Positions 8,339 to 15,822 of a DNA stretch of 64,000 bases are shown here, piece by piece. Source of the DNA: Pseudolysinimonas yzui (GTDB lineage: Bacteria > Actinomycetota > Actinomycetes > Actinomycetales > Microbacteriaceae); assembly GCF_014653215.1 (NCBI RefSeq), contig NZ_BNAI01000005.1, forward strand, positions 62,001 through 126,000, written 5' to 3'. The notes beneath the pieces were generated by a model. The model was given only the letters and a program-made list of their open reading frames with translations. It searched no databases and was not told the DNA's origin. A program made the translations under genes and the position numbers. The first letter of the stretch is position 1; each line of letters opens with the position of its first letter.

Positions 8339-8935
8339 CTACAGCTGAATCAGAAGATCCGCTTCGGCGGCCTTGAACCTCGCCATGGCGAGGCTCGACT
8401 TTGCCTTGTCCCCGATGAGATACGTGAAGATCGAAGGATTCTTGGGCAGTGGGTGAATGATCTGAACCTGGCTCGTCAGCGAGATGAGGACGTCCTCGAT
8501 GTGTTCTTCGCCACCCAAAGCCTTGGCGCTCGCAAGTCGCGCGCGCAGGATCACCGATGCTCCCGCGGCCGCCAGGTCGATGTCGACACCGGAACCGGCG
8601 TTGCCGAGAATCATCCCGGTCTCGCTGTCGACGACCGCGACGCACATCGCGCCGTCGAAACTCAGCAGCTTCGCGAGAACGGCATCCAGGCTCGGGCGGT
8701 CGTCGGCCGGCTTGGCGACGGGTGCCGCCTCCACCACCTCGGCAACCGCAACCGCCGGTGCCGCGTCCGCCGTCTCCTCCGCAGCGTTCGCGGCGGCGGC
8801 CTTCGACGCGGGAATGAAGTTGTCGAGCTTCTGGGCCCACCCCGAGAAGTCCGGCTCGGAGTAATCCGGGCGGTCCGGTTCCTTCTCCTTTTTGGAGCGA
8901 CGGAGACCCGATACCAGTCGGGATTCAAGGCTCAT
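8339..8935 (-). CDS. Roadblock/LC7 protein with long N-terminal extension
   Basis: 198 residues from ATG 8935, with GAAGAGGA upstream. The C-terminal ~120 residues (CVAVVDSETGMILGNAGSG to LAMARFKAAEADLLIQL) are a Roadblock domain closely resembling the neighbour at 9030-9389. The N-terminal ~80 residues are charged, then Ala/Pro/Glu-rich, and look disordered: a linker that may tether the domain. An in-frame extension to 9007 lacks a ribosome site. It is the second gene of the cluster. Confidence 0.75.
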   Translation of the reverse strand: MSLESRLVSGLRRSKKEKEPDRPDYSEPDFSGWAQKLDNFIPASKAAAANAAEETADAAPAVAVAEVVEAAPVAKPADDRPSLDAVLAKLLSFDGAMCVAVVDSETGMILGNAGSGVDIDLAAAGASVILRARLASAKALGGEEHIEDVLISLTSQVQIIHPLPKNPSIFTYLIGDKAKSSLAMARFKAAEADLLIQL

Positions 8936-9029
8936 CGCACGGCATCCTCTTCTATCGCGGTCGAGGACTCTATGGTTTCGAGCGACGGGCGCGACAGAAA
9001 CCCCCACTTGTGGGCAGCAGGCGTTCGAG

Positions 9030-9389
9030 CTAGAGCTCGAGCTGCCTTTCGCACTCGGCGACCTTGTAGCGCGCCATGGCCAGATTCGACTTGTTCTTGT
9101 CGACGGCGAGGTAGAGGAAGATCGAGGGGTTGGCGGCGAGCGGTCGAACGATGTCGTACTGGTTGCTCAACGTGATGAGGATGTCGTCGATCGCGTCGTC
9201 GGACCCCAGGGTTCCGAGCGACTTCAGCTGGGCGCGAACCACCTCGGTGTTGGCGGCCGCCGTGATCTCGAGGTGCGCGTCCGATCCGGCATGGCTCAGG
9301 ACCATCCCGGAGCTGCTGTCGACGAGCGCCGCGGATCGTGCCCCGGAGAGTTCGAGAAGCTGTTTCAGCGACTCGGCGACGTTCGACAT
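9030..9389 (-). CDS. Roadblock/LC7 domain protein (first in cluster)
   Basis: 119 residues, a single Roadblock domain (AALVDSSSGMVLSHAG, DDILITLSNQYDIVRPL, IFLYLAVDKNKSNLAMARYK). It is similar to the C-terminal domain of the 8339-8935 product, so the two look like a duplicated pair that could heterodimerise. GAGGA lies upstream of ATG 9389. It is the first gene of a five-gene minus-strand cluster reading into Roadblock, adaptor, GTPase and Roadblock genes. No histidine kinase gene of the CvnA type is adjacent; a tRNA gene lies upstream. Confidence 0.85.
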   Translation of the reverse strand: MSNVAESLKQLLELSGARSAALVDSSSGMVLSHAGSDAHLEITAAANTEVVRAQLKSLGTLGSDDAIDDILITLSNQYDIVRPLAANPSIFLYLAVDKNKSNLAMARYKVAECERQLEL

Positions 9390-9449
9390 GTTCTGGATCC
9401 TCGCTAGGAATTCCTACGCAGACACTGTGATCCTAGCCAGCCCACTGGG

Positions 9450-9520
9450 AGCGGATGACGGGAATCGAACCCGCGCTATCAGCTTGGGAAGCTGAAGTTC
9501 TGCCATTGAACTACATCCGC
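9450..9520 (-). tRNA. tRNA-Gly (anticodon CCC)
   Basis: The minus strand reads a full cloverleaf: acceptor arms GCGGATG and CATCCGC, D-arm AGTTCAATGGCAGAACT, anticodon stem TCAGC/GCTGA with loop TTCCCAA (anticodon CCC), and T-arm GCGGGTTCGATTCCCGT. The discriminator base is T at 9450 and the terminal CCA is not encoded. It decodes GGG glycine codons. Confidence 0.95.
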
Positions 9521-9562
9521 GCGCTGCCCTTGCGGGCGACTTCGACAGTGTAACCGAGCCGG

Positions 9563-9568
9563 TAGCCT
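9563..9568 (+). promoter_or_regulatory. -10 element, leaderless promoter of dcd
   Basis: TAGCCT, 6-nt spacer, then ATG at 9575. There is no Shine-Dalgarno between tRNA-Gly and dcd. Confidence 0.5.
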
Positions 9569-9574
9569 CGACCC

Positions 9575-10180
9575 ATGCTGCTGAGTGACCGCGACATCCG
9601 CCTAGAGCTCGACGCGGGACGCATCGCGCTGGAGCCGCTCGACCGCGAGATGATCCAGCCGTCGAGCATCGATGTGCGACTCGACCGCTTCTTTCGGCTG
9701 TTCGACAACCACAAGTACCCGTTCATCGACCCGGCCGAAGATCAGCCCGAGCTGACCCGGCTGATCGAGACGAAACCCGACGAGCCGTTCATCCTGCACC
9801 CGGGTGAGTTCGTGCTCGGCTCGACGTTCGAACTGGTCACGCTGCCCGACGACGTCGCGGCGCGACTCGAGGGCAAGAGCTCGCTGGGACGCCTCGGGCT
9901 GCTCACCCACTCGACGGCCGGCTTCGTCGACCCCGGATTCTCGGGTCACGTGACGCTCGAGCTGAGCAACGTCGCGACCCTGCCGATCAAGCTCTGGCCC
10001 GGGATGAAGATCGGGCAGCTCTGCTTCATCCGCACCTCGTCGCCGGTCGAGAACCCCTACGGGTCCGGGCCGTACGGCAACCGGTATCAGGGGCAGCGCG
10101 GGCCGACGGCATCCCGGTCGTTCCAGAACTTCCACCGCACCGACGTCACCACCACCGACGCGGGGGCGACCGGAGGCTAG
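9575..10180 (+). CDS. dcd: dCTP deaminase
   Basis: 201 residues, cytoplasmic. Motifs [11 protein letters not shown] near 25, [20 protein letters not shown] near 107-126 with the Ser/Arg/Glu signature of the Dut/Dcd fold, and [14 protein letters not shown] place it in the dCTP deaminase family. The product is dUTP, or dUMP directly if it is the bifunctional DCD-DUT form common in actinobacteria; I cannot separate the two by eye. It feeds thymidylate synthesis. It is transcribed alone and converges on idi. Confidence 0.93.
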   Translation: MLLSDRDIRLELDAGRIALEPLDREMIQPSSIDVRLDRFFRLFDNHKYPFIDPAEDQPELTRLIETKPDEPFILHPGEFVLGSTFELVTLPDDVAARLEGKSSLGRLGLLTHSTAGFVDPGFSGHVTLELSNVATLPIKLWPGMKIGQLCFIRTSSPVENPYGSGPYGNRYQGQRGPTASRSFQNFHRTDVTTTDAGATGG

Positions 10181-10187
10181 AGGGGCT

Positions 10188-10733
10188 TCAGCGCGCGGTG
10201 GGGTCCCACTGCTGGAGCTGCAACACGAGCCAGGGGCTGAAGGCGAACGGGGCCGCCGTCACCGCCTTCACGAGGTCGGCGGGCACGACCCAGGCCCAGT
10301 CGTCGACCTCGTCGGGCTTGGGCATCGGGTCGTCGCGGGCGACGGTGCGGTAGACCGGGCAGATCTCGTTCTCGACGACGCCGCCGGCGTCGACGGCGCG
10401 ATAGCGGAAGTCGGGAAGCACCAGGTCGAGTTCGCCGATCGGCAGTGACAGCTCCCGCAGTCCCCGGCGGCGCACGGCATCCTCGATGTCTTCGCCCGGA
10501 CCGGGATGTCCGCAGAAGGCGTTGGTCCACACCCCGGGGAAGGTGAGCTTGGTGACCGCGCGGCGGGTGACGAGCACCCGGCCGCGGGCGTCGAAGACGT
10601 GGCACGAGAACGCCAGGTGCAGCGGAGTGTCGTCGCCGTGCACCGACTCCTTGTCGGCGACGCCGATCGGTTCGCCCGACTCCGAGAGCAGCACGACCTG
10701 CTCAGTGGTCGAAGGTCCTGGGGGCTGTGACAT
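10188..10733 (-). CDS. idi: isopentenyl-diphosphate delta-isomerase, type I
   Basis: 181 residues. It interconverts IPP and DMAPP, giving the allylic primer for CrtE. The type I active site is visible: catalytic Cys in NAFCGHPGPGE, a Nudix-type helix (EDIEDAVRRRGLREL) and the Glu motif GVVENEICPVY. It is divergent from crtE with only 21 bp between the start codons, so the promoters must overlap and the genes are probably co-regulated. The ATG follows no strong Shine-Dalgarno. Confidence 0.93.
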   Translation of the reverse strand: MSQPPGPSTTEQVVLLSESGEPIGVADKESVHGDDTPLHLAFSCHVFDARGRVLVTRRAVTKLTFPGVWTNAFCGHPGPGEDIEDAVRRRGLRELSLPIGELDLVLPDFRYRAVDAGGVVENEICPVYRTVARDDPMPKPDEVDDWAWVVPADLVKAVTAAPFAFSPWLVLQLQQWDPTAR

Positions 10734-10742
10734 GGGGCGGGG

Positions 10743-10748
10743 TATTCT
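10743..10748 (+). promoter_or_regulatory. -10 element, leaderless promoter of the crt operon
   Basis: TATTCT, 6-nt spacer, ATG of crtE at 10755. The matching -35 region would lie inside the first codons of the divergent idi gene, so both genes share this 21-bp gap. Confidence 0.55.
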
Positions 10749-10754
10749 GCGTGA

Positions 10755-11819
10755 ATGGATGCGGAGCTGGCGACCGCGACGGCGCGGCAGTCGCAGGTCG
10801 ACGCCGTTCTGGCGCGTCTGTTCAGCCTAGCCCGCAAGCGCGCGGAGCCCCTGGGTGCGGCCTACGTCGAACTCTGGGACCGCATCGAAGCCTCGACGAC
10901 CGGGGGCAAGCGGTTCCGCCCCCGGATGGTGTTCGCGGCCTACTCGGCGCTCGGCGGCGACGACTTCGACGCGGCGGCCTATGTCGGCGCGGCCTTCGAG
11001 TTGCTGCACACGTCGCTGTGCCTGCACGACGACGTCATCGACCGCGACTTCACCCGCCGCGGCGCACCGAACGTCGCCGGGGCGTTCCGGGATCGCGCCC
11101 TCGCGGCGGGCGCCGAGCCGGCGACCGCCGAGCACCACGGGGTGAGCGCCGCCGTCATCGCGGGTGACCTCGCCCTGTTCAACGCGTACCGGCTGATCGA
11201 CCGCAGCGGGGCCGCGGGCGAGATGCGTGCCCGGCTGCTCGAGGTGATGGATGAGGCGCTCTTCGCGAGCGCCGCGGGCGAGCTGATCGACATCGACTTC
11301 ACCCTGCGTCCCGCCGTGCCGCACGTCGACGACATCCTCAGCATGGAGCGGCTCAAGACCGCGGTCTACTCGTTCGAGGGTCCGCTGCAGGCGGGCGCGA
11401 TTCTCGCCGGCGCCCCCGACGAGACGGTGGCGACGCTCGGCGAGTTCGGGCGCGAGATCGGCATCGCCTACCAGCTCATCGACGACGTGCTCGGGGTGTT
11501 CGGCACCGAGGAGCAGACGGGTAAGACGACGGTCGGCGACCTGCGCGAGGGCAAGCGCACCGTGCTCATCGCCTACGCCGCGAGTGCCCCCGACTGGGAG
11601 GGCTACTCCGCGCTGTTCGGCGATCCGGCCCTCACGGACGAGGGCGCGGCGACCCTGCGCGGGCATCTCGTCGACTCGGGTGCGCGCGGGTTCGCCGAGG
11701 GCCTCGCGCGGTACTACGTCAACCGCGCACTCGCCCGGCTGGTCGAGCCGCACATCCCGGCGGCCCTGCGGGCGGAACTGCATCCCGTCGCCGACGCCGT
11801 ACTCGGTCGCGTGAAGTGA
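10755..11819 (+). CDS. crtE: geranylgeranyl diphosphate synthase
   Basis: 354 residues, within range for actinobacterial CrtE/IdsA polyprenyl synthases. The first aspartate-rich motif is LHDDVIDRD (about 90-98) and the second QLIDDVLGVFG (about 240), which bind Mg2+-diphosphates; GGKRFRP near 50 is the usual IPP-binding segment. It condenses IPP with allylic diphosphates to C20 GGPP. It is the first gene of a six-gene operon in which every junction is a 4-bp overlap. The ATG at 10755 is supported by the leaderless-type promoter. Confidence 0.93.
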   Translation: MDAELATATARQSQVDAVLARLFSLARKRAEPLGAAYVELWDRIEASTTGGKRFRPRMVFAAYSALGGDDFDAAAYVGAAFELLHTSLCLHDDVIDRDFTRRGAPNVAGAFRDRALAAGAEPATAEHHGVSAAVIAGDLALFNAYRLIDRSGAAGEMRARLLEVMDEALFASAAGELIDIDFTLRPAVPHVDDILSMERLKTAVYSFEGPLQAGAILAGAPDETVATLGEFGREIGIAYQLIDDVLGVFGTEEQTGKTTVGDLREGKRTVLIAYAASAPDWEGYSALFGDPALTDEGAATLRGHLVDSGARGFAEGLARYYVNRALARLVEPHIPAALRAELHPVADAVLGRVK

Positions 11820-12700
11820 CCCGCCCGCACCTTTACGACGAGGTCGCCGACCAGACCGCGAGCCTCGTCATCCGCCGCTATTCCACGTCGTTCGGCATGG
11901 CGTCGAGACTGCTCGGGGCCGGGATCCGTCAGTCGGTGGAGAACATCTACGCACTCGTGCGGGTCGCCGACGAGATCGTCGACGGCGGCGCCGAAGAGGC
12001 GGGGCTCGACCGCGCGCAAGCCGGGCGGATGCTCGACGCCTACGAAGCCGAGACCGAGCGGGCCATCGCCGAGGGCTACAGCGCCGACCTCGTCGTGCAC
12101 GCCTTCGCCCGCACGGCCCGTGAGACCGGCTTCGGCCCTGAGCTGACGCGACCGTTCTTCGCCTCGATGCGCGCCGACCTCAGCCGAACCGAACACGACG
12201 CCGAGAGTTTCGCCGCCTACGTCTACGGCTCGGCCGAGGTGGTGGGGCTCATGTGCCTGCGAGTGTTCGTGAAGGATGCGCCGCGCCCCTACACGGCCGA
12301 CGAGCTCGCCACCCTCGAGTCGGGGGCGCGTGCCCTCGGCGCCGCATTCCAGAAGGTCAACTTCCTGCGTGACCTCGCAGCGGATCACGACAGACTGGGT
12401 CGCAGCTACTTTCCCGGCGTCGATGTGACCCGGCTGACCGAAGACGAGAAGAACACCTTGCTCGACGACATCGACGCCGACCTCGCCCGCGCTGCGGCGA
12501 CGCTTCCGCTGCTGCCAAGCAGCTCCCGCCGAGCGGTCGTGCTCGCGCAGCAGCTGTTCGCCGAACTCTCCGGCCGCCTGCGCCGCACGCCGGCCGAGGT
12601 GCTCATCCGCACCCGGGTGCGCGTGCCCGATCCGGTGAAGCTGCGCATCGCGCTCGGCGCAGCAACCCTCGGTAGCCGGCAGGGCGGAGGCCGCTCGTGA
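11816..12700 (+). CDS. crtB: phytoene synthase
   Basis: 294 residues. It joins two GGPP molecules head to head to form 15-cis-phytoene. Motifs include YSTSFGMASRLL near the N-terminus, the first Asp-rich motif VRVADEIVDGG, YVYGSAEVVGLM, and the second FLRDLAADHDRLGRSYFP. The GTG start overlaps the crtE stop (GTGA), so translation is coupled. Squalene/phytoene synthase family, cytoplasmic or membrane-associated. Confidence 0.94.
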   Translation: MTRPHLYDEVADQTASLVIRRYSTSFGMASRLLGAGIRQSVENIYALVRVADEIVDGGAEEAGLDRAQAGRMLDAYEAETERAIAEGYSADLVVHAFARTARETGFGPELTRPFFASMRADLSRTEHDAESFAAYVYGSAEVVGLMCLRVFVKDAPRPYTADELATLESGARALGAAFQKVNFLRDLAADHDRLGRSYFPGVDVTRLTEDEKNTLLDDIDADLARAAATLPLLPSSSRRAVVLAQQLFAELSGRLRRTPAEVLIRTRVRVPDPVKLRIALGAATLGSRQGGGRS

Positions 12701-14274
12701 GTCGCATCGTGATCATCGGCGGAGGCATCGGGGGACTCGCGGCGGCGGCGCTGCTGGGCCGCGAGGGGTACGACGTCGTGCTGCTGGAGCAGCATGAGGC
12801 GTTCGGCGGCCGGGCCGGGTCGTGGGAGAAGGACGGGTTCCGATTCGACACCGGACCGTCGTGGTATCTCATGCCCGAGGTCTTCGACCACTTCTTCCGA
12901 CTGCTCGGCACGAGTGCCGACGCCGAGCTCGAGCTCGTGCAACTCGACCCCGGCTATCGGGTCTACGCCGAGGGCGAGGACGAGCCGTTGGATGTCTCGG
13001 CCGACGTGCACGAGACCCTCGCCACCTTCGAGCGGCTCGAGCGCGGCTCGGCGCTGCGCGTCGCTAAGTACCTCGACCGCGCGAAGGAGATCTACGACCT
13101 CGCCAAGCAGCGGTTCCTCTACTCGACGTTCGTGAAACTCGCGCCCGTGTTCCGTGGGGAGGTGCTCGCGAACGGCCCTCGGCTCGCGCGGTTGCTGCTG
13201 GAGCCGCTCGATCGACTGGTGAACCGCACGGTGCGCGACATCCGTCTGCGTCAGGTGCTCGGCTACCCGGCCGTGTTCCTCGGCTCGGCGCCCGCGCTCG
13301 CTCCCAGCATGTACTCGCTGATGAGCCACCTCGACCTCGTCGACGGCGTGTACTACCCGGTCGGCGGGTTCGTCGAAGTGATCGGCAGTATCGAGCGCCT
13401 CGCCCGCTCCGCCGGCGCCGACCTGCGCGCCGGGGTCACGGTGCGCCGCATCGTCGTCACCGATGGGGCGGCGACCGGAGTGGAGCTCGCGGACGGCGAG
13501 GTGCTCGAGGCCGACATCGTGGTGTCGGCCGCCGACCTGCACCACACCGAAACCGTGCTGCTCACCGATCCCGAGACGCGCAGCTACCCCGAGGAGTACT
13601 GGCAGAAGGCCGTCGCCGGGCCGAGCGCCCTGCTCGTCTATCTCGGTGTCGAGGGGGAACTGCCGCAGCTCGAACACCACACGCTGTTCTTCGCCCGGGC
13701 GTGGGCCGAGAACTTCGAGGCGATCTTCGGTGACGAGCCCCGGGTTCCTGAGACGCCATCGTTCTATGTCTGCAAGCCGAGCGGCGTCGACCCGTCGGTC
13801 GCCCCCGACGGGGCCGAGAACGTCTTCGTGCTCGTGCCGATCCCCGCCGACCCCGCCCTCGGTCACGGCGGCCTCGACAGCGCCGGCGATGAGCGGTTGG
13901 AAGCGCTCGCCGATCAGGTCATCGAGCGGATGACGGAGTGGGCCGGCATCCCGGATCTCGCGACCCGCATCGTGCTGCGCCGCACCGTCGGACCCGCGGA
14001 CTTCGCCGACGACCTCAACGCCTGGATGGGCTCGGCGCTCGGACCGGCGCACGTGCTGAAGCAGAGCGCCTTCTTCCGCCCGGGCAACGCGTCGAAGAAG
14101 GTCGCGGGTCTCTACTACGTCGGCTCGTCGACGATCCCCGGCATCGGGCTGCCGATGTGCCTCATCTCGGCCGAGGTGCTCGTCAAGCGGCTGCGCGGGG
14201 ACACCACCGCCGGCCCGCTGCCGGAGCCGCTCACCGCGGTCACGACGACTCTCGCCGGGCGAGCGCTCGGGTGA
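12697..14274 (+). CDS. crtI: phytoene desaturase (lycopene-forming)
   Basis: 525 residues. The N-terminal dinucleotide-binding motif IIGGGIGGLAAAALLGREGY and the C-terminal CrtI signature (VAGLYYVGSSTIPGIGLP) define a CrtI-type FAD desaturase that introduces four double bases' worth of desaturation into phytoene, giving lycopene. The GTG start overlaps crtB by 4 bp. Lycopene is then the substrate of the elongase and cyclase encoded downstream. Confidence 0.93.
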   Translation: MSRIVIIGGGIGGLAAAALLGREGYDVVLLEQHEAFGGRAGSWEKDGFRFDTGPSWYLMPEVFDHFFRLLGTSADAELELVQLDPGYRVYAEGEDEPLDVSADVHETLATFERLERGSALRVAKYLDRAKEIYDLAKQRFLYSTFVKLAPVFRGEVLANGPRLARLLLEPLDRLVNRTVRDIRLRQVLGYPAVFLGSAPALAPSMYSLMSHLDLVDGVYYPVGGFVEVIGSIERLARSAGADLRAGVTVRRIVVTDGAATGVELADGEVLEADIVVSAADLHHTETVLLTDPETRSYPEEYWQKAVAGPSALLVYLGVEGELPQLEHHTLFFARAWAENFEAIFGDEPRVPETPSFYVCKPSGVDPSVAPDGAENVFVLVPIPADPALGHGGLDSAGDERLEALADQVIERMTEWAGIPDLATRIVLRRTVGPADFADDLNAWMGSALGPAHVLKQSAFFRPGNASKKVAGLYYVGSSTIPGIGLPMCLISAEVLVKRLRGDTTAGPLPEPLTAVTTTLAGRALG

Positions 14275-14621
14275 ACCTCCTCTACCTCGCGGCGTTGCTC
14301 GTCTCGATCGCCGGGATGATCGTGCTCGACGTGCGGTTCAAGCTGTTCTTCGCCGCCTCGCCGTGGCGCGCCGCGATCGTGCTCGTCGTCGGGGTCGCGT
14401 TCTTCCTCGCCTGGGATGTCGCCGGCATCACCCTCGGCATCTTCTTCCGGGGCAACCCCGACCTCCTCACCGGGGTGCTGCTGGCACCCGAACTGCCCCT
14501 CGAGGAACTGTTCTTCCTCGTGCTGCTCTGCTACACGACGATGAACCTCTACGCCACCGCCTCTCGGTGGTCGAGTAGCGCCCGAAGGGCGCGTGTCGAG
14601 ACCGGGAGCGCCGACAGGTGA
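14271..14621 (+). CDS. crtYe: lycopene cyclase subunit CrtYe-like
   Basis: 116 residues, GTG start overlapping crtI by 4 bp. Three hydrophobic segments and the motif PELPLEELFFLVLLCYTTMN mark one half of the heterodimeric CrtYc/CrtYe-type lycopene cyclase, which closes the ends of C50 or C40 carotenoids in the membrane. The last ~20 residues (from SRWSSSARRARVE) are encoded by a copy of a palindromic repeat found elsewhere in the window, so the native C-terminus appears to have been replaced or extended. The catalytic core is intact. Confidence 0.85.
   Translation: MNLLYLAALLVSIAGMIVLDVRFKLFFAASPWRAAIVLVVGVAFFLAWDVAGITLGIFFRGNPDLLTGVLLAPELPLEELFFLVLLCYTTMNLYATASRWSSSARRARVETGSADR
14566..14603. 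repeat. palindromic repeat copy A, inside crtYe
   Basis: GGTGGTCGAGTAGC, inner stem GCGCCC/GGGCGC, then GTGTCGAGACC. Same family as the copies at 14907, 17470, 37741, 56987, 58984 and 59143. It is read in frame as part of the crtYe C-terminus. Confidence 0.8.
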
Positions 14622-14968
14622 GCTACTGGATGCTCAACCTGGTATTCCTCAGTGTGGTCGCCGTGGTCGCCATCGCGTCCATGATCGCCCGCCGTTCCCC
14701 GAGGTGGCGCGCCGTCGGCCTCGCCGCCATCCCGCTGGTGATCCTCACCGCAATCTTCGACAACATCCTCGTCGGCACCGGCATCGTCGGTTACGACCCT
14801 GCGCTCATCTCGGGAGCGAAGATCGGGGTCGCTCCGCTCGAAGACTTCGCATACGCGATTGCGGCGTTGGTGTTGCTGCCGTCGTTGTGGGCGTTGCTCG
14901 GGGGGAGGTCTCGACACGCCGCCTCCGGCGGCTACTCGACCACCGAGGCGGCGGGGGTGGACGAGTGA
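14618..14968 (+). CDS. crtYf: lycopene cyclase subunit CrtYf-like
   Basis: 116 residues, GTG start overlapping crtYe by 4 bp. Three hydrophobic segments and the motif AIFDNILVGTGIVGYDPALI with KIGVAPLEDFAYAI match the second subunit (CrtYd/CrtYf) of the heterodimeric cyclase. The C-terminal ~20 residues (from GGRSRHAASGGYS) come from another copy of the palindromic repeat, in the opposite orientation to that in crtYe. With CrtYe it is expected to form epsilon- or beta-type rings; ring type cannot be told from sequence alone. Confidence 0.85.
   Translation: MSYWMLNLVFLSVVAVVAIASMIARRSPRWRAVGLAAIPLVILTAIFDNILVGTGIVGYDPALISGAKIGVAPLEDFAYAIAALVLLPSLWALLGGRSRHAASGGYSTTEAAGVDE
14907..14944. repeat. 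palindromic repeat copy B, inside crtYf
   Basis: GGTCTCGACACGCC, inner GCC-TCC-GGC, GGCTACTCGACCACC. Opposite orientation to copy A, 340 bp away, and also read in frame at the gene's 3' end. Confidence 0.8.
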
Positions 14969-15822
14969 TTCGCGCGCTGGTGCTGACGAGTCGGCCGCTG
15001 TCGTGGGTGAACACGGCGTTCCCGTTCGCGGCCGCGTACTTCATGACGACCCGTGAGGTCGACGTGACGCTGATCGTCGGAACGCTGTTCTTCCTGGTGC
15101 CCTACAACTTCGCGATGTACGGCATCAACGACGTGTTCGACTACGCCTCCGACCTGCGCAACCCGCGCAAGGGCGGCGTCGAGGGAGCCCTGCTCGACCC
15201 CCGCTGGCACCGGCTGGTGCTGTGGCTCTCGGGCATCCTGGCGTTGCCGTTCGTGGTGTACCTGGTACTCGTCGGCAACCCGGCGAGCTGGGTCGCGCTC
15301 GCCGTGAGCCTGTTCGCCGTGGTCGCCTACTCGGCCGCCGGCCTCCGCTTCAAGGAGCGCCCGGTGCTCGACTCGCTCACTTCGAGCACCCACTTCGTCT
15401 CGCCCGCGGTGTACGGCCTGCTGCTCGCCGGCGCGACCTTCACCCCCGCACTGTTCGCACTGCTCGTCGCGTTCTTCGTGTGGGGTGCGGCGTCTCACGC
15501 CTTCGGTGCGGTGCAGGATGTCGTGGCCGACCGGGAAGGCGGCATCGGTTCGATCGCGACCGTCATCGGCGCGCGTCGCACGGTGCGGCTCTCGGTGGTG
15601 CTGTATCTGCTCGCCGGCATCCTGCTGCTCGCCACGGACTGGCCGGGCCCGATCGCCGCGGTCTTCGTGCTGCCCTACGTCGTCAACGCCCTGCCCTGGT
15701 GGCGGGTGACCGACGAGACGGCACCCACCGCGAATCGCGGATGGCGGCGGTTCCTCTGGCTCAACTTCGCGACCGGTTTCGGCGTCACGATGCTGCTGAT
15801 CGCCTCCGCGCTATCCAGCTGA
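14965..15822 (+). CDS. crtEb: lycopene elongase, UbiA-type prenyltransferase
   Basis: 285 residues from the GTG at 14965, which overlaps the crtYf stop by 4 bp; the longer ORF beginning at 14593 is an artefact of reading through crtYf. About eight hydrophobic segments and the Asp-rich NDVFDYASDLRNPRKGG motif identify a UbiA-superfamily transferase. Next to crtYe/Yf this is the lycopene elongase that adds C5 units to lycopene, giving C45/C50 carotenoids of the decaprenoxanthin/sarcinaxanthin type. A second, less conserved Asp site is VQDVVADREGG. The last 12 bp overlap the convergent MFS gene. Confidence 0.9.
   Translation: MIRALVLTSRPLSWVNTAFPFAAAYFMTTREVDVTLIVGTLFFLVPYNFAMYGINDVFDYASDLRNPRKGGVEGALLDPRWHRLVLWLSGILALPFVVYLVLVGNPASWVALAVSLFAVVAYSAAGLRFKERPVLDSLTSSTHFVSPAVYGLLLAGATFTPALFALLVAFFVWGAASHAFGAVQDVVADREGGIGSIATVIGARRTVRLSVVLYLLAGILLLATDWPGPIAAVFVLPYVVNALPWWRVTDETAPTANRGWRRFLWLNFATGFGVTMLLIASALSS

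Noticed and set aside
6686-9389. Gliding-motility MglA/MglB system
   Set aside because: No other motility genes and the gene order fits conservon-type modules better; MglA-like wording kept only for the fold.
14566-14944. Small insertion sequence with terminal inverted repeats bounded by copies A and B
   Set aside because: The segment between them is simply crtYf and the end of crtYe; no transposase or target duplication.
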